Shown piece by piece: positions 1-11,051 of a DNA stretch of 64,000 nucleotides (the first letter of the stretch is position 1; each line of letters begins with the position of its first letter). Source of the DNA: Hypericibacter terrae (GTDB taxonomy: Bacteria > Pseudomonadota > Alphaproteobacteria > Dongiales > Dongiaceae); NCBI RefSeq assembly GCF_008728855.1, contig NZ_CP042906.1:4701570-4765569 (forward strand). The letters are read 5' to 3'. The notes beneath the pieces were generated by a model that was given only the letters and a program-made list of their open reading frames with translations, had not been told where the DNA came from and did no database searches. The position numbers and the translations under genes were made by a program.

Positions 1-703
1 TCACATAGACGTAGGAGAACACCCAGGAGAGCATGTTGATCAGCTCGACGATCGCGTAGAAGGCGAGCGTCGGAGTGAGCTGCGGCACCGTCACATAGCG
101 CAGCACCTGAAACCAGCTGGCGCCGTCGACCCGCGCCGCCTCGTAATATTGCTCGCCGACGCTGCTGAGCCGCGCCAGGCAGAGGATGATGCCGAAGCCC
201 AGCTCCTTCCAGACGATGACGAACATGATGGTCGGCATCGCGAAGGCCGGGCTGCCGAGCCAGTCGGCCGCCAGCGCATCGAGCCCCAGCGCGCGCAAGC
301 CCTGGTTCAGCTGTCCCTGATACTGGAACAGATAGCCGAACACGACGCCGACCACCGGGATCGACAGGATGTAGGGGATGAAGAGGATCGAGCGATAGAC
401 CTTCCAGCCCTGCGGCCGGTCATGGAGCAACTGCGCCAGGAGAACGCTCAAGACCAGCAGCACCGGCACGCAGAGGAACAGCCGCAGATTGTTGCCGATG
501 GCGCGGTGGAACAGCGAATCGGTGGCGATGTAGCCGAAGTTCGACAGCCCGACGAAGGTGGTCGGCAGATAGGCCGAGCGCCCGACATGCTCGACGCTGT
601 AAGTGAGCAGGCTCAAGGTCGGATAGGCGAAAGTCAGCCCGACGAACGCGATCATCGGCAGCGAATAGATCCAGGGCAGCCAGCGGTCGAAGCGGTCGGA
701 CAT
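1..703 (-). CDS. Sugar ABC transporter permease (MalF/UgpA type), truncated by window edge
   Basis: Inner-membrane subunit of a carbohydrate importer. The visible 234 residues begin MSDRFDRWLPWIYSLPMI and contain hydrophobic segments typical of MalF/UgpA-family permeases. The EAA-loop signature (YYEAARVDGASWFQVLRYVT) lies near the visible end, so roughly the last 50-60 residues are missing beyond base 1. The start is chosen at the ATG (cat at 701-703), which has GAGGGG upstream. Partner binding protein, second permease and ATPase must lie to the left of the window. The gene sits directly behind a promoter with two palindromic operator candidates (744-791). The substrate cannot be read from sequence. 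Confidence 0.9.
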   Translation of the reverse strand, partial: MSDRFDRWLPWIYSLPMIAFVGLTFAYPTLSLLTYSVEHVGRSAYLPTTFVGLSNFGYIATDSLFHRAIGNNLRLFLCVPVLLVLSVLLAQLLHDRPQGWKVYRSILFIPYILSIPVVGVVFGYLFQYQGQLNQGLRALGLDALAADWLGSPAFAMPTIMFVIVWKELGFGIILCLARLSSVGEQYYEAARVDGASWFQVLRYVTVPQLTPTLAFYAIVELINMLSWVFSYVYV

Positions 704-743
704 CGTTCCCCTCGCCGCGGGCGATGGAGCGCGGCGGCGTCGA

Positions 744-791
744 TATATCACAATATGATATAGTTATGTCTATATGATAGACAGCCGTCAA
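744..791 (-). promoter_or_regulatory. Promoter with two palindromic operators upstream of the sugar permease
   Basis: Read on the minus strand there is a -35 TTGACG (786-791), a 17-base spacer and a -10 CATAAC (763-768). A perfect 6-base-arm palindrome, GTCTAT-N3-ATAGAC (768-782), fills the spacer. A perfect 7-base-arm palindrome, TATATCA-N5-TGATATA (744-762), lies just downstream of the -10, over the expected transcription start. Both contain ATATGATA, 19 bases apart. The tract is strikingly AT-rich for this genome. The layout is that of a repressor-controlled promoter; the regulator is not in the window or not identifiable. Confidence 0.6.
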
Positions 792-857
792 GGCGGCCGG
801 TTTCACGGCTTGGCTCATGGCCCGGGAGAACGGGCGCTTTCTTGCAATACCGAGAAG

Positions 858-1005
858 ACCCCTCCCCTACCCCCTCCCGCAAGGGAAGGGGGCGTGAGTT
901 TTTTTCTGAGCCCTCCGCTTTCCGTTCATCTCCCGCGCCACAGCAGAGATGAATCAAGAATTGTCCCAGCCCCCTCCCCTTGCGGGAGGGGGTAGGGGGA
1001 GGGGT
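858..1005. repeat. Type A intergenic palindromic repeat, inverted pair
   Basis: The left arm (858-893) contains CCCCCTCCCGCAAGGGAAGG. The right arm (969-1005) is its near-exact reverse complement, containing CCTTGCGGGAGGGGGTAGGG. Each arm is itself palindromic about GCAAGG/CCTTGC, and the two can pair with each other across about 75 bases. The same family recurs near 17108-17230, 32603-32724, 36409-36445, 36509-36544 with 37975-37996 (split by an IS), and 63843-63970. All copies are intergenic. Confidence 0.8.
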
Positions 1006-1077
1006 CGCTTCAGGATAGAGCGAAGACGTCGATCCTCGATCCCGCTCGAAGCTTAGAATCAGAGCAGAGCGATCAAA

Positions 1078-2013
1078 TCAAAACGTCGTCCGGTCCCCGC
1101 CCTTGAGATGCAGGATCTGGCGCGCCTCGGCCGCGGTGGCGACTTCCATCGACAGGGTCTCGATGATGTGGCGGATCTTGCGGACCTGGTCGGCGTTGCT
1201 CTTGGCCATCTGGCCCTTGCCGAGATAGAGACTGTCCTCGAGGCCGACGCGGACATTGCCGCCATTGAGCGCCGCCATCGACACGAACGGCATCTGGTGG
1301 CGGCCCGCCGCCAGCACGCTCCATTGATAATCCTCGCCGAACAGCTTGTCGGCGATGCGGCGCATATGCATCAGGTTCTCCGGATCGGCGCCGATGCCGC
1401 CAAGGATGCCGAAGATCGTCTGCACGAAGAGCGGCGGCTTCACCAGCTTGCGGTCGAGGAAATGGGCCAGGGTGTAGAGATGGCCCACGTCGTAGCATTC
1501 GAACTCGAAGCGCGTGCCATGCCCCTCGCCCAGCTCCTTCAGCACATACTCGATATCCTTGAAGGTGTTGCGGAAGATGAAGTCGCGGCTGTTCTCGAGA
1601 TGCTTCTGCTCCCACTCATATTTGAAGGTCTTGTAGCGGTCGAGCATCGGATAGAGCCCGAAATTCATCGAGCCCATATTGAGCGAGGTCATCTCCGGGC
1701 TGGCCTTGAGCGGTGCGGCGAGCCGCTCCTGCAGGGTCATGCCGTGGCCGCCACCGGTGGTGATGTTGATGACGGCGTCGGTGTTCTGCTTGATGCGCGG
1801 CAGGAACTGCATGAAGACGTCGGGGCTGGGCGTCGGGCGCCCGTCCTTGGGATCGCGGGCATGGAGATGGATGATGGAGGCGCCGGCCTCCCAGGCGGCG
1901 ATCGACTCTTTCGCGATCTCGTCCGGCGTAATCGGCAGATGTTCCGACATGGTGGGGGTATGGATCGATCCCGTCACCGCGCAGGTGATGATGACCTTGC
2001 GTGCTTGTGCCAT
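1078..2013 (-). CDS. BKACE family beta-keto acid cleavage enzyme (DUF849)
   Basis: Cytosolic TIM-barrel enzyme of 311 residues, the usual length for the family. BKACE enzymes condense a beta-keto acid with acetyl-CoA and split it to acetoacetate and a CoA thioester, using a divalent metal. The family signature is clear: start with ITCAVTGSIHTPTMS, the metal-binding pair H49-L-H51 in IIHLHARDPKDG, and ITTGGGHGMTLQERL. It is the last gene of a minus-strand run and lies 12 bases after the dehydrogenase at 2026, which could supply its 3-keto substrate. A carnitine-type role is an alternative, but the SMP-30 and sugar importer genes in the same run favour a sugar-derived keto acid. Confidence 0.9.
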   Translation of the reverse strand: MAQARKVIITCAVTGSIHTPTMSEHLPITPDEIAKESIAAWEAGASIIHLHARDPKDGRPTPSPDVFMQFLPRIKQNTDAVINITTGGGHGMTLQERLAAPLKASPEMTSLNMGSMNFGLYPMLDRYKTFKYEWEQKHLENSRDFIFRNTFKDIEYVLKELGEGHGTRFEFECYDVGHLYTLAHFLDRKLVKPPLFVQTIFGILGGIGADPENLMHMRRIADKLFGEDYQWSVLAAGRHQMPFVSMAALNGGNVRVGLEDSLYLGKGQMAKSNADQVRKIRHIIETLSMEVATAAEARQILHLKGGDRTTF

Positions 2014-2025
2014 GGTCTGGTTCCT

Positions 2026-2985
2026 TTACTTCTTGATCTTCCGTGAGGCGTCGCGCTTATGCGCGACCAGCGCCATCAGCCGGCGGTCGCGCCAGGCCTG
2101 ACGTTCGTTCATCCGGTCGCGCGGCAGTCCGGCTTCCAGCTCCTTCTCCACCTGGTCGGAAGTCGCCGCCCAGGAGGCGATATGCTGCTGGCTCGGCCAG
2201 AGCCGCTGATAGATGCCTTCATAGCGCGCGATGTAGTCGCGCACGCCGCCGGGCGCGTTGAGATCGATGGTCTCGAACGGTCCCATGAAGGCCCAGCGCA
2301 GGCCCAGCCCGTCGCGGATCCCGATGTCGATATCCTCGGTCGTGGCGTAGCCGTCGGCCACGAGGCGGAAGGCCTCCTGCAGCAGGGCCCCCTGCATCCG
2401 GTTCATGACGAAGCCGTCGAGCTCGCGCTTCATCACGATCGGCGCCTGGCCCAGCTCGCGCATGAAGGCGGCGGTACGATCGACCGTCGCCTGCGCGGTC
2501 CAGGGCGCCGGCACCACCTCGACCGCCGGCACCAGATAGGGCGGGTTGATCGGATGGACCACGACGCAGCGATGGCGGCCCTTGAGCTTTTCGGTGAATT
2601 TCGACGGCAGAATGGCGGAGGTCGAGCTCGCGAGGATCGTGTCGGGTCCGGCGATGGCGTCCATCTCGGCCCAGATCGGGATCTTGGCCTCGAGCTTCTC
2701 GGGCGCGTTCTCCTGGACATGGGCGGCGCCCTCGAGCGCTTCCTTGAGACTCTTCGCGACGCTCATCCGCCCGCGCACGGTCGCCGGGCTGGCGCCGCGC
2801 AACAACCCATTGGCGGCCAGATCGTCCAGCACCCCGTCGACGAATCCCAACGCCGCCGCCGCGGCCCCGGCCTGGGGGTCGTAGAGCGCGACGTTCGCGC
2901 CGCCCCGCGCAAAGGTGATCGCCCAGGCCCGGCCGATGAGACCGGCGCCGACGACGGCGACTTTGGGGGATGTCTGGCTCGTCAT
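2026..2985 (-). CDS. 3-hydroxyacyl-CoA dehydrogenase family protein (lambda-crystallin / gulonate or carnitine 3-dehydrogenase-like)
   Basis: NAD-dependent dehydrogenase of 319 residues. The Rossmann motif is at the N-terminus (VAVVGAGLIGRAW, G13-x-G15-x2-G18), followed by the HPINPP segment that holds the catalytic histidine and then the helical C-terminal domain (FVMNRMQGALLQEAFRLV). The length fits the single-substrate branch (L-gulonate 3-dehydrogenase, L-carnitine dehydrogenase) rather than the long fatty-acid oxidation enzymes. It is paired with the downstream BKACE, which suggests it oxidises a 3-hydroxy acid to the 3-keto acid the BKACE cleaves. The two known branches cannot be separated from sequence by eye; context favours a sugar acid. 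Confidence 0.88.
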   Translation of the reverse strand: MTSQTSPKVAVVGAGLIGRAWAITFARGGANVALYDPQAGAAAAALGFVDGVLDDLAANGLLRGASPATVRGRMSVAKSLKEALEGAAHVQENAPEKLEAKIPIWAEMDAIAGPDTILASSTSAILPSKFTEKLKGRHRCVVVHPINPPYLVPAVEVVPAPWTAQATVDRTAAFMRELGQAPIVMKRELDGFVMNRMQGALLQEAFRLVADGYATTEDIDIGIRDGLGLRWAFMGPFETIDLNAPGGVRDYIARYEGIYQRLWPSQQHIASWAATSDQVEKELEAGLPRDRMNERQAWRDRRLMALVAHKRDASRKIKK

Positions 2986-3051
2986 GATGGCATTCGCTTC
3001 CTGGAATCAATTACGCCGTCGGTCGCTTCTTCGTTTCCTCTCCCCTTCCTT

Positions 3052-3190
3052 CACCTCCCCCCTTGAGGGGGAGGCTGGGGTGGGGGTGGCCACAGTCTCG
3101 GTGCAGGCGTCGTTCACGGCGAGAAATATCCCGCAGCATCGCGTTCTTCGATCACCCCCCACCCTAACCTCCCCCTCAAGGGGGGAGGGG
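3052..3190. repeat. Type B composite palindromic repeat
   Basis: About 139 bases between two minus-strand genes. The left arm (3052-3089) contains CCCCTTGAGGGGGAGG and the right arm (3153-3190) contains its reverse complement, CCTCCCCCTCAAGG. The spacer contains CACAGTCTCGGTGCAGG and ends in CTTCGATCACCC. A second copy at 30932-31072 shares arms and spacer motifs, so the whole unit, not only the arms, is conserved. Confidence 0.75.
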
Positions 3191-3223
3191 ATAAGCAGAA
3201 GTGGCGGACAGTCGTGAAATTGA

Positions 3224-4012
3224 TCACAGCGTCTCCACATTGCCGCAGACGCTGAGCGCCTGCCCGGAGATATTGCGGCCGGCGGGCGAGCAGAGGAACA
3301 GCGCCATGTTGGCGACATCCTGCGCGCTGACCATGCGGCGCAGCGACGCCTTGTTCTTATATTCCAGTTCCATGGTCTCGTAGGGGACGCCGGTCGCCTG
3401 GGCGCGGGCGGAGATCACGCGTTGGATGCGCGGGCCCTCGACCACGCCGGGCAGAATGGCATTGACCCGGATCCCGGCCGGCCCGAGCTCCTTCGCCAGG
3501 CTCTCGGTGAATCCCACGATCGCCCATTTCGTCGCCGCATAGGGCGTGCGATAGGCATAGCCGAACCGACCCGCCACCGACGACATATTGATGATGGCGC
3601 CGTCCTGGGTCTTGCGCAGGGCCGGCACGGCCTTGCGCGCGGAGTAGAACTGGCCGTTGAGATTGATGGCAACGGTCCGGTCCCATTCGGCCGGATCGAT
3701 ATCCTCGACGCCCGCGGTCGGCCCGGCGATGCCGGCATTGTTCACCAGCACGTCGAGCCCGCCCAGCGCCGACAGAGCCGTGTCGAAGAACCGATCCACC
3801 TGCTTGACGTCGGCGACGTCGGCCAGTGTGGTGCCGACGTCGGGGAGCGCCTTGCGGCAGGCGTCGAGCGCCTCCTGCGACACGTCGCAGACATGGATGC
3901 GCGCACCATGCGCCCGCAGGGTCTCGGCGATCACCCGGCCGATGCCGCTGGCACCGGCGGTGATGACGACGCGCAGACCCGGCTTGATACCCGAGATGGT
4001 TTGTTCCGTCAT
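3224..4012 (-). CDS. SDR family oxidoreductase
   Basis: Short-chain dehydrogenase of 262 residues, classical type. The cofactor motif is TAGASGIG near residue 18, NNAG is present, and the catalytic Ser-Tyr-Lys set is visible in NMSSVAGRFG and YAATK. The C-terminal end LSVCGNVETL is typical. It lies 15 bases after the fused permease gene at 4028, so it is probably co-transcribed with the importer. A role as sugar or polyol dehydrogenase ahead of the SMP-30 lactonases is plausible from context; the substrate is not determined. Confidence 0.88.
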   Translation of the reverse strand: MTEQTISGIKPGLRVVITAGASGIGRVIAETLRAHGARIHVCDVSQEALDACRKALPDVGTTLADVADVKQVDRFFDTALSALGGLDVLVNNAGIAGPTAGVEDIDPAEWDRTVAINLNGQFYSARKAVPALRKTQDGAIINMSSVAGRFGYAYRTPYAATKWAIVGFTESLAKELGPAGIRVNAILPGVVEGPRIQRVISARAQATGVPYETMELEYKNKASLRRMVSAQDVANMALFLCSPAGRNISGQALSVCGNVETL

Positions 4013-4027
4013 GATGATCCTATTTGC

Positions 4028-6099
4028 TCACGCAGACCGCTCGCGCAGGACGAGCACGGCGCCCAGCACGACCAGACCGAAAATGATGTCCCGCACCGCA
4101 TGGGGCAGCGTCGTCCCCGCCAGCAGCGTCAGCAACGCCGTCAGCAGCAGCACGCCACCCAGCATGCCGGCATAGTGACCGCGACCGCCGGTGATGAGCG
4201 TGCCGCCCACCACCACCACGGCAATCGACGGCAGCAGATACTCATCGCCCATGCCGAGACTGGCCTGGCCGCTGAAGCCGGTCAGCAGGATGCCGACGAG
4301 GGCGGCGCAGAAGCCGCTCAAGGCGTAGACGCCGATGAGCGTGCCGCCGACGCCGACGCCCGACAGGGTCGCGACCCGGGCGCTGTTGCCGACCGCATAG
4401 ACGCGCCGGCCGAAGGCGGTTCGCCCCAGCAGCACCAGGGCGGCGCTGACGAAGAGCACGACCAGCACCACCACCGGCGTGACGCCGAGGAAGGTTCCCG
4501 TCATGAACCAGCGCAAGGTCGGCGAGGAAAAGCCGTCGGGCGTGCCATTGCTGTAGACCAGCGCGAAGCCCTGAAGGATGCCGTTGGTCGCGAGCGTGAT
4601 GACGATCGGCGGCAGGCCCAGCAGCACCACGCCCAGCCCATTGAAGGTGCCGATCAGCGCGCCGATCGCGAGCACCATCGGGATCACCCAGACGGCTGCC
4701 TCGTCGGAGCCGCGGATGAGGCCGGCGGCGAGAATGCCGCAGAAGCCGATGGTCCAGGGAATGGAGAGATCGAGGCCGCCGGTCAGGATGGTGCTCCCCT
4801 GCCCCAGCGCCAGGATCGCGAGGAACGAGCCCAGCACGATCAGGGAGTCGTAATATTTCCAGCCGAAGATCGTGCTCCCGCCATAGACGAACTGCGTGAC
4901 CACGATCACGGCGATCAGGCAGACATAGGCCGGCAGGATGAAGCGCAGCAGCTCGGCGTTGCGGCGGACCCAGGGAACCTTCTGCGCCTCGGCGGCGGCG
5001 TGCGACTGGGTGGCGAGCCGCGGCGCCGGCCGGGCCTTCTCGCTATGGAGGAAACGGGACGGGAGCGATCCCTCGCGCCGCGCCTTCAGATTGAGCCGGA
5101 CCTGATGGAAGTAATGCGCGATCGGCGATTGCCGGTTGATCGAGCCGGCCAGCACCGCCAGCACCAGCACCACACCCTCGGTCACCGACGAGTAATAGGC
5201 GGAGACGTTCAGCACCAGCAGGATGTTGACCATCAGGGTCAGGGTGTAGGCGCCGACGATCGAGCCGATGGCGCCGCCGCGACCGCCGCCGAGGAGCGTT
5301 CCGCCCAGCACCACCGCCGTGAAGGTCTGCAGCAGGACCGGGTTGCCGATCAGGGGATCGCCGCCGCCGGTCTGGGCGCTGATGAACATGCCGGCCGCGC
5401 CATAGAAGCCGCCCGCGATGGTGTAGGTGAAGAACTTGACCCAGCGCACGCGGATGCCGGCCGACCGCGCCGCATCCTCGTCGCTGCCGACGGCATAGAG
5501 GCCGGTGCCGTAGCGGGAGTTCTTGATCAGGAGCCAGATGACCGCGGCCACCGCCAGCACGACCAGGGGCGCGGGCAGGAGGCCGGGGATGGCATCGCCG
5601 GTGAAGAAGGTGGAGAACTCGGGGGCAATCATGCCACCGGGCTTGTCGAGGATCAGCAGCGTGACGCCGCGGACCAGGAACATGGTCGAGAGCGTCACGA
5701 CGATCGGCTGCAGCCGCGCGAAGGCGACGAAGAACCCGTTGAAGGCGCCGACCCCGGCGCCGACGCCGATCGCCAGGAAGGCCATGGCGATCTGGGAGGC
5801 GGCGCTGTCCTGCATCTGCGTTGCCAGGACGACATTGACCAGCGACACCACGGCGCCGGCGGAGAGGTCGAACCCGCCGCTCAGGATCACCACGGTCTGC
5901 CCCATGGCCGCGAGCGCCAGGCTGGCGCTGCCGCTCGACATGAAGCTGACTTCGAAATAGCTGAAGGGGCCGGGCGTGATGGCCATGATGAAGGAGAGCA
6001 GCGCCACGAAGACGGCGATGACGACGATCAGCCCGCGGTTTCGGGCGAGCGACAGGCCCAGGCGCGACGGACGGCCGCGATGGAGTGCCAGGGTCGCCA

Positions 6100-6100
<1 letters not shown>
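4028..6100 (-). CDS. Fused double permease of a ribose-type sugar ABC importer
   Basis: Inner-membrane channel of 690 residues, twice the usual RbsC length, made of two permease domains in tandem (about 1-330 and 370-690) joined by an Arg/Ala-rich cytoplasmic linker. Each half has the family motif: SGGFDLSAGAV in the first, TGGLDLSIPW in the second. Each half also has a GG(T)LxxGGRG segment. One polypeptide would therefore form the whole transmembrane pore. Its ATG overlaps the stop of the ATPase gene by one base (ATGA at 6098-6102), indicating translational coupling. The ATPase and binding protein follow upstream in the same operon. Confidence 0.92.
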
Positions 6101-7680
<1,580 letters not shown>

Positions 7681-7801
7681 CGGCTTCAGGAACCTTGCTT
7701 CTCGGCCATGCTCAGGCGTCTCAAATCGATCCGGCGCCGGCTGCCGGCGGCGGAACGGGCCGATGCCCGTCTGCGACCGGCAGCCTTTGCCAGGCGTCAG
7801 A

Positions 7802-8935
7802 TCATTCTTCCGGCTGACCGACGAGGGCGCCCTGCAGGCCGACCTCGGGGGTCTGTTCGGAGTAGATCGAGGCGAACCAGCCCGGATTCGGAACCAGCGA
7901 CGGCTGGAAGGCATTGCAGCCCGCCTTCATTTCCGCCCAGGTGCCTTCCTTGCAGAGCTTGATCGTGTCGTTGGTCACGATCGGCAGCGGCAGGATGGTC
8001 AGCTTCGGGATCTCCTTGCCCTCGAGCTTCTGCACCGCGAGCTTCAGCGCCAGCGCGCCCGAATAGGGCGGCGAGGCGTAGGAGATGCGCGGCGCGTTCA
8101 TCGGCGTATAGGTGGCGTTCGCCCCTTCGACTTCGGTACCGACCGGCAGCATCTGGATGCGGCCGCCATTGGCACCTTCGCCGGCGCAGGGCTTGAGCTT
8201 GTCCGGGCTGATGCCGGATTCGACCTGCATCGAGTTCGCCGTGTAGCAACCGACCTGCAGCCAGAGACCGTCGATCTTGTCCCAGCCGCGCGTGGCGAGG
8301 ATCTTCGACAGCTCGGTGCGGGACACGGCCTGGCTCCACATGCCGACGGACTCGGCGACGATGTGGATGTCCGGATACTTCGCGAAGACTTCCTTCGCGG
8401 CTTCGGTGCGCTGCGTATCGACCGACGTGCCCGGCACGCCGGTCAGGATGACGATGTCGCCCTTGCCGTTCAGCTTCTTCGCCAGCCATTCGGCCGTGAC
8501 GCGGCCCGCTTCATGCTGGTCGATATGGACGTTGTAGGCGCAAGGCTCGGTGATCTCGGCGTCATAGGCGATGACGACGACGCCCTTGTCGCAGGCGTTC
8601 TTCACCACCTGGTTGAGCGCGGTCGGCGAGATCGGGAACACGATGATCGCCTTGGCACCCGCCTGCACCATCGAGTTGATCTGCTGGATCTGGCGTTGGG
8701 CGTTGGGGCCCGCCACCTGGATCTGCAGATCGACCTTGTCGGCCATCGACTTGTGGGCCGCCATGGCCTTGATCATGTTCGCCGCCTCGGCCTGCCAGTC
8801 ATTGCCGATGAAGCTCATGCTCAGATAGATCTTGTATTTTTCGGCAGCCGCGTCGCCCGGATGGGACGCCAAGCCGAGGCTGAGGGCCATGGCGCCTGCC
8901 AGGCCTATCAGGACTCGTCTGATCGAAATGCGCAT
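7802..8935 (-). CDS. Sugar ABC transporter substrate-binding protein
   Basis: Periplasmic binding protein of 377 residues. It begins MRISIRRVLIGLAGAMALSL, a clear signal peptide with likely cleavage after DAAAE. The mature part follows the ribose-binding pattern: YLSMSFIGNDWQAEAANMI, then NSMVQAGAKAIIVFP and VVIAYDAE. The start at cat 8933-8935 has GGGAGG six bases upstream, so the longer in-frame extension to 9013 is rejected. It lies between lacI and the ATPase gene and completes the importer with the genes at 4028 and 6100. The ligand is unknown. Confidence 0.93.
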   Translation of the reverse strand: MRISIRRVLIGLAGAMALSLGLASHPGDAAAEKYKIYLSMSFIGNDWQAEAANMIKAMAAHKSMADKVDLQIQVAGPNAQRQIQQINSMVQAGAKAIIVFPISPTALNQVVKNACDKGVVVIAYDAEITEPCAYNVHIDQHEAGRVTAEWLAKKLNGKGDIVILTGVPGTSVDTQRTEAAKEVFAKYPDIHIVAESVGMWSQAVSRTELSKILATRGWDKIDGLWLQVGCYTANSMQVESGISPDKLKPCAGEGANGGRIQMLPVGTEVEGANATYTPMNAPRISYASPPYSGALALKLAVQKLEGKEIPKLTILPLPIVTNDTIKLCKEGTWAEMKAGCNAFQPSLVPNPGWFASIYSEQTPEVGLQGALVGQPEE

Positions 8936-9101
8936 TCGTTCCTCCCGTTGGTTTTTACTTGCGATCGATAGGTAGCCCGTGCACTCCGGTAAGCCAGTGA
9001 TGTCGTCAGCCAAGCAACTCCTTCAGTGAAACAAGCCGGTAGCCGAACTCGACCGGAAACCCCTGATGGTCGAGAGCCATGACGGGCAGGCCCGCGCGGG
9101 T

Positions 9102-10166
9102 TCATGCGGATGCCCGGAAGACAAGGCGATAGGGCAGCAATTCCTGATGCTGCCGGATGCCGGGTTTGGCGTCCCACAGGCGCTGGAACACGCGCTGGGC
9201 TGCGGGCCCGAACTGCTCGTAGGGCACATGAACGGTGCTGAGCCAGGGCGCCAGCCACTCGTTCAGCGGATTGTCGTCGAAGCCGAAGAGCGCGACATCG
9301 GCCGGCACCCGCAAGCCCACCTCGCGGCAGCGCCGATGGACGCCGTAGGCGATGAGATCATTGCCGCAGAAAACCGCACGCGGCAGGGGCGCGCGATCGA
9401 GCAGCTCGACCGCGGCGGAATAGCCGGCCGACATGGTGAGGGCCGCCTCATGGATGGAGCGGTCATCGAGCCTGACGCCTTCGGCGGCGAGCCCGTCGCG
9501 AAAGCCTTCGAAGCGCTCGCGGCTGGCCGACGAAGCCGCGGGGCCATGGATGACCGCGCAGCGCTGATAGTTGCGCTCGACGAAATGCGTGCCGATCTCG
9601 CGGCCCGCGGCATAATTGTCGATCCCGACGAAGGGACCGCCGCCCGGCATGGGCGGCTTGCGATTCATGAAGACGAGCGGCGCGGCGCTCGCCACCAGCC
9701 GGTCGAGGCCCGGACTCGCGACGGCACCCAGCAATGCGATGCCGCGCGCGAGATGGCCCTCCATCTCGTCGAGATAGGCATCCTGCACGACCGGATTCTC
9801 GGCCGTGTTGCAGAGGATCATGGCGGTCGAATCGGCGCGCAGAGCCGCCTCGACCGAATGGGCGATCGCGGCATAGAAGGCGTTGGTGGTGTCGGGAATG
9901 AGCATGCCGACGAGATGGCTCTCGAGCCGGCGCAGCGCGCGCCCGACGCGGGTCGGGCGATAGCCCATTTCGGTGATGACGGCGCGCACGCGCTCGATGG
10001 TCTCCTCCGAGACCTTCTTATCGATGCCGTTGAGGACGCGCGACACGGTCGCGATCGAGACGCCGGCCTTCTCCGCGACATGCTCGATCGTCACCTTTCC
10101 GGAGGGGCGAGAGCCCCTGATGCCCCGGATCGGTCCGCCGCCAATGGCAGGTCGCGTCATCGTCAT
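9102..10166 (-). CDS. LacI family transcriptional regulator
   Basis: DNA-binding repressor of 354 residues. The helix-turn-helix lies at residues 25-47 (TIEHVAEKAGVSIATVSRVL), followed by the hinge (GYRPTRVGRALRR) and a periplasmic-binding-protein-like effector domain. The first 24 residues are a Gly/Pro/Arg-rich extension. The gene sits 15 bases after an SMP-30 gene and just ahead of the importer genes, so it is embedded in the operon it probably controls. No classical LacI operator with a central CG was found by eye; the nearest palindrome is GTAAAATTTAC at 12325-12335. Confidence 0.93.
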   Translation of the reverse strand: MTMTRPAIGGGPIRGIRGSRPSGKVTIEHVAEKAGVSIATVSRVLNGIDKKVSEETIERVRAVITEMGYRPTRVGRALRRLESHLVGMLIPDTTNAFYAAIAHSVEAALRADSTAMILCNTAENPVVQDAYLDEMEGHLARGIALLGAVASPGLDRLVASAAPLVFMNRKPPMPGGGPFVGIDNYAAGREIGTHFVERNYQRCAVIHGPAASSASRERFEGFRDGLAAEGVRLDDRSIHEAALTMSAGYSAAVELLDRAPLPRAVFCGNDLIAYGVHRRCREVGLRVPADVALFGFDDNPLNEWLAPWLSTVHVPYEQFGPAAQRVFQRLWDAKPGIRQHQELLPYRLVFRASA

Positions 10167-10181
10167 TGCGCCTCGCGCTCT

Positions 10182-11051
10182 CTAGCCGGCGAAACGCGGT
10201 TCGGGCAGGCCGCGCACGCCCAGACCCTTCACAGCGAAGAGATGACCCGCCTCCGGCTCCTTCGGCGGCACGCCGTTGATCGCGCGCGCCATCGAGGTGA
10301 CATAAAGGATGTCGAGATTGGGGCCGCCGAACATGACGCTGGTGAGGCTGCGCACCGGGAACTCGATCTCACGGTCGATGCGCCCGTCCGGCGCATAGCG
10401 CACGATCCGGTTGCCATAGACCTGCGCGTTCCAGAGAAAGCCCTCGGCGTCGACGGTCGAGCCGTCGGGAGCGCCTGGGTCCTTCGTCACCACCCAGGGA
10501 CGTTTGTTGGTCACGGCACCGGTGGCAAGGTTGTAGTCATAGGCGTAGATCGTCTTCTTCCAGGTGTCGGCGAAATACAGTGTCTTGCCGTCCGGGCTCC
10601 AGCAGGGGCCGTTGGAGCAGATGATGCCCTGGTCGAGCTGCTGCGTGCTTCCGTCGGTCCCGAGGCTGTGCAGGCCGCAATTGTCGCGCTTCTCCTCGTA
10701 ATCCATCGTGCCGGCGATGAAGCGGCCGCGGCGGTCGACCTTGCCGTCGTTGAAGCGCGTGTTGGGGCGATCGGCCTCGGGATCGGCGATCGGCGTCGCC
10801 CTGGCGGTGGCGAAGTCGAAGAAATGGAATCCGTTGCGCAGCGCCAGGACGGCGCCGCCGCGCTCGCGCAGGGCCATCGAGCCGATATGCTCCGGCACCG
10901 GCCACCAGCGCACGTCATGGCCGGATTCGTTGCAGCTCCAGATCGACTTGCCGAGGCTGTCGATCCAATAGAGCCGCTGCTCGGCGACGTCCCACAAGGG
11001 CCCTTCGCCAAGCTCGTTCCGGGCGGGAACAAGGAGGTCGATCGAAACCAT
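10182..11051 (-). CDS. SMP-30/gluconolactonase/LRE family protein (copy 1)
   Basis: Six-bladed beta-propeller lactonase of 289 residues. Family motifs: ELGEGPLWDV at the start (metal-binding Glu), RFNDGKVDRRGRFIAGTMD, ICSNGPCWSPDGKTLYFADT with the active-site Asn and Asp, and FGGPNLDILYVTS. It probably opens an aldonolactone to the free sugar acid. The start at cat 11049-11051 (MVSIDLL) is supported by GGGAGG upstream; a longer form to 11084 has none. It is a tandem paralog of the gene at 11402, sharing most motifs nearly verbatim, and is followed by lacI. Confidence 0.92.
   Translation of the reverse strand: MVSIDLLVPARNELGEGPLWDVAEQRLYWIDSLGKSIWSCNESGHDVRWWPVPEHIGSMALRERGGAVLALRNGFHFFDFATARATPIADPEADRPNTRFNDGKVDRRGRFIAGTMDYEEKRDNCGLHSLGTDGSTQQLDQGIICSNGPCWSPDGKTLYFADTWKKTIYAYDYNLATGAVTNKRPWVVTKDPGAPDGSTVDAEGFLWNAQVYGNRIVRYAPDGRIDREIEFPVRSLTSVMFGGPNLDILYVTSMARAINGVPPKEPEAGHLFAVKGLGVRGLPEPRFAG

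Larger units (their letters stand above)
704..1077. other. Intergenic stretch with promoter and inverted repeat pair, no gene
   Basis: No credible coding sequence is seen. The stretch holds the permease promoter (744-791), a pair of GC-rich palindromic repeats in inverted orientation (858-893 and 969-1005), and a 32-base segment at 1043-1074 that recurs with six differences at 32662-32693 beside another repeat of the same family. Confidence 0.7.

Noticed and set aside
149-763. 204-codon plus-strand frame opposite the sugar permease
   Set aside because: The minus-strand frame has an EAA loop, membrane segments and a ribosome site; the plus frame is low-complexity Gln/Arg/Asp-rich.
858-1005. 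CRISPR-like array from recurring GC-rich repeats
   Set aside because: Copies are palindromic, in inverted pairs, scattered and without regular spacers or cas genes.
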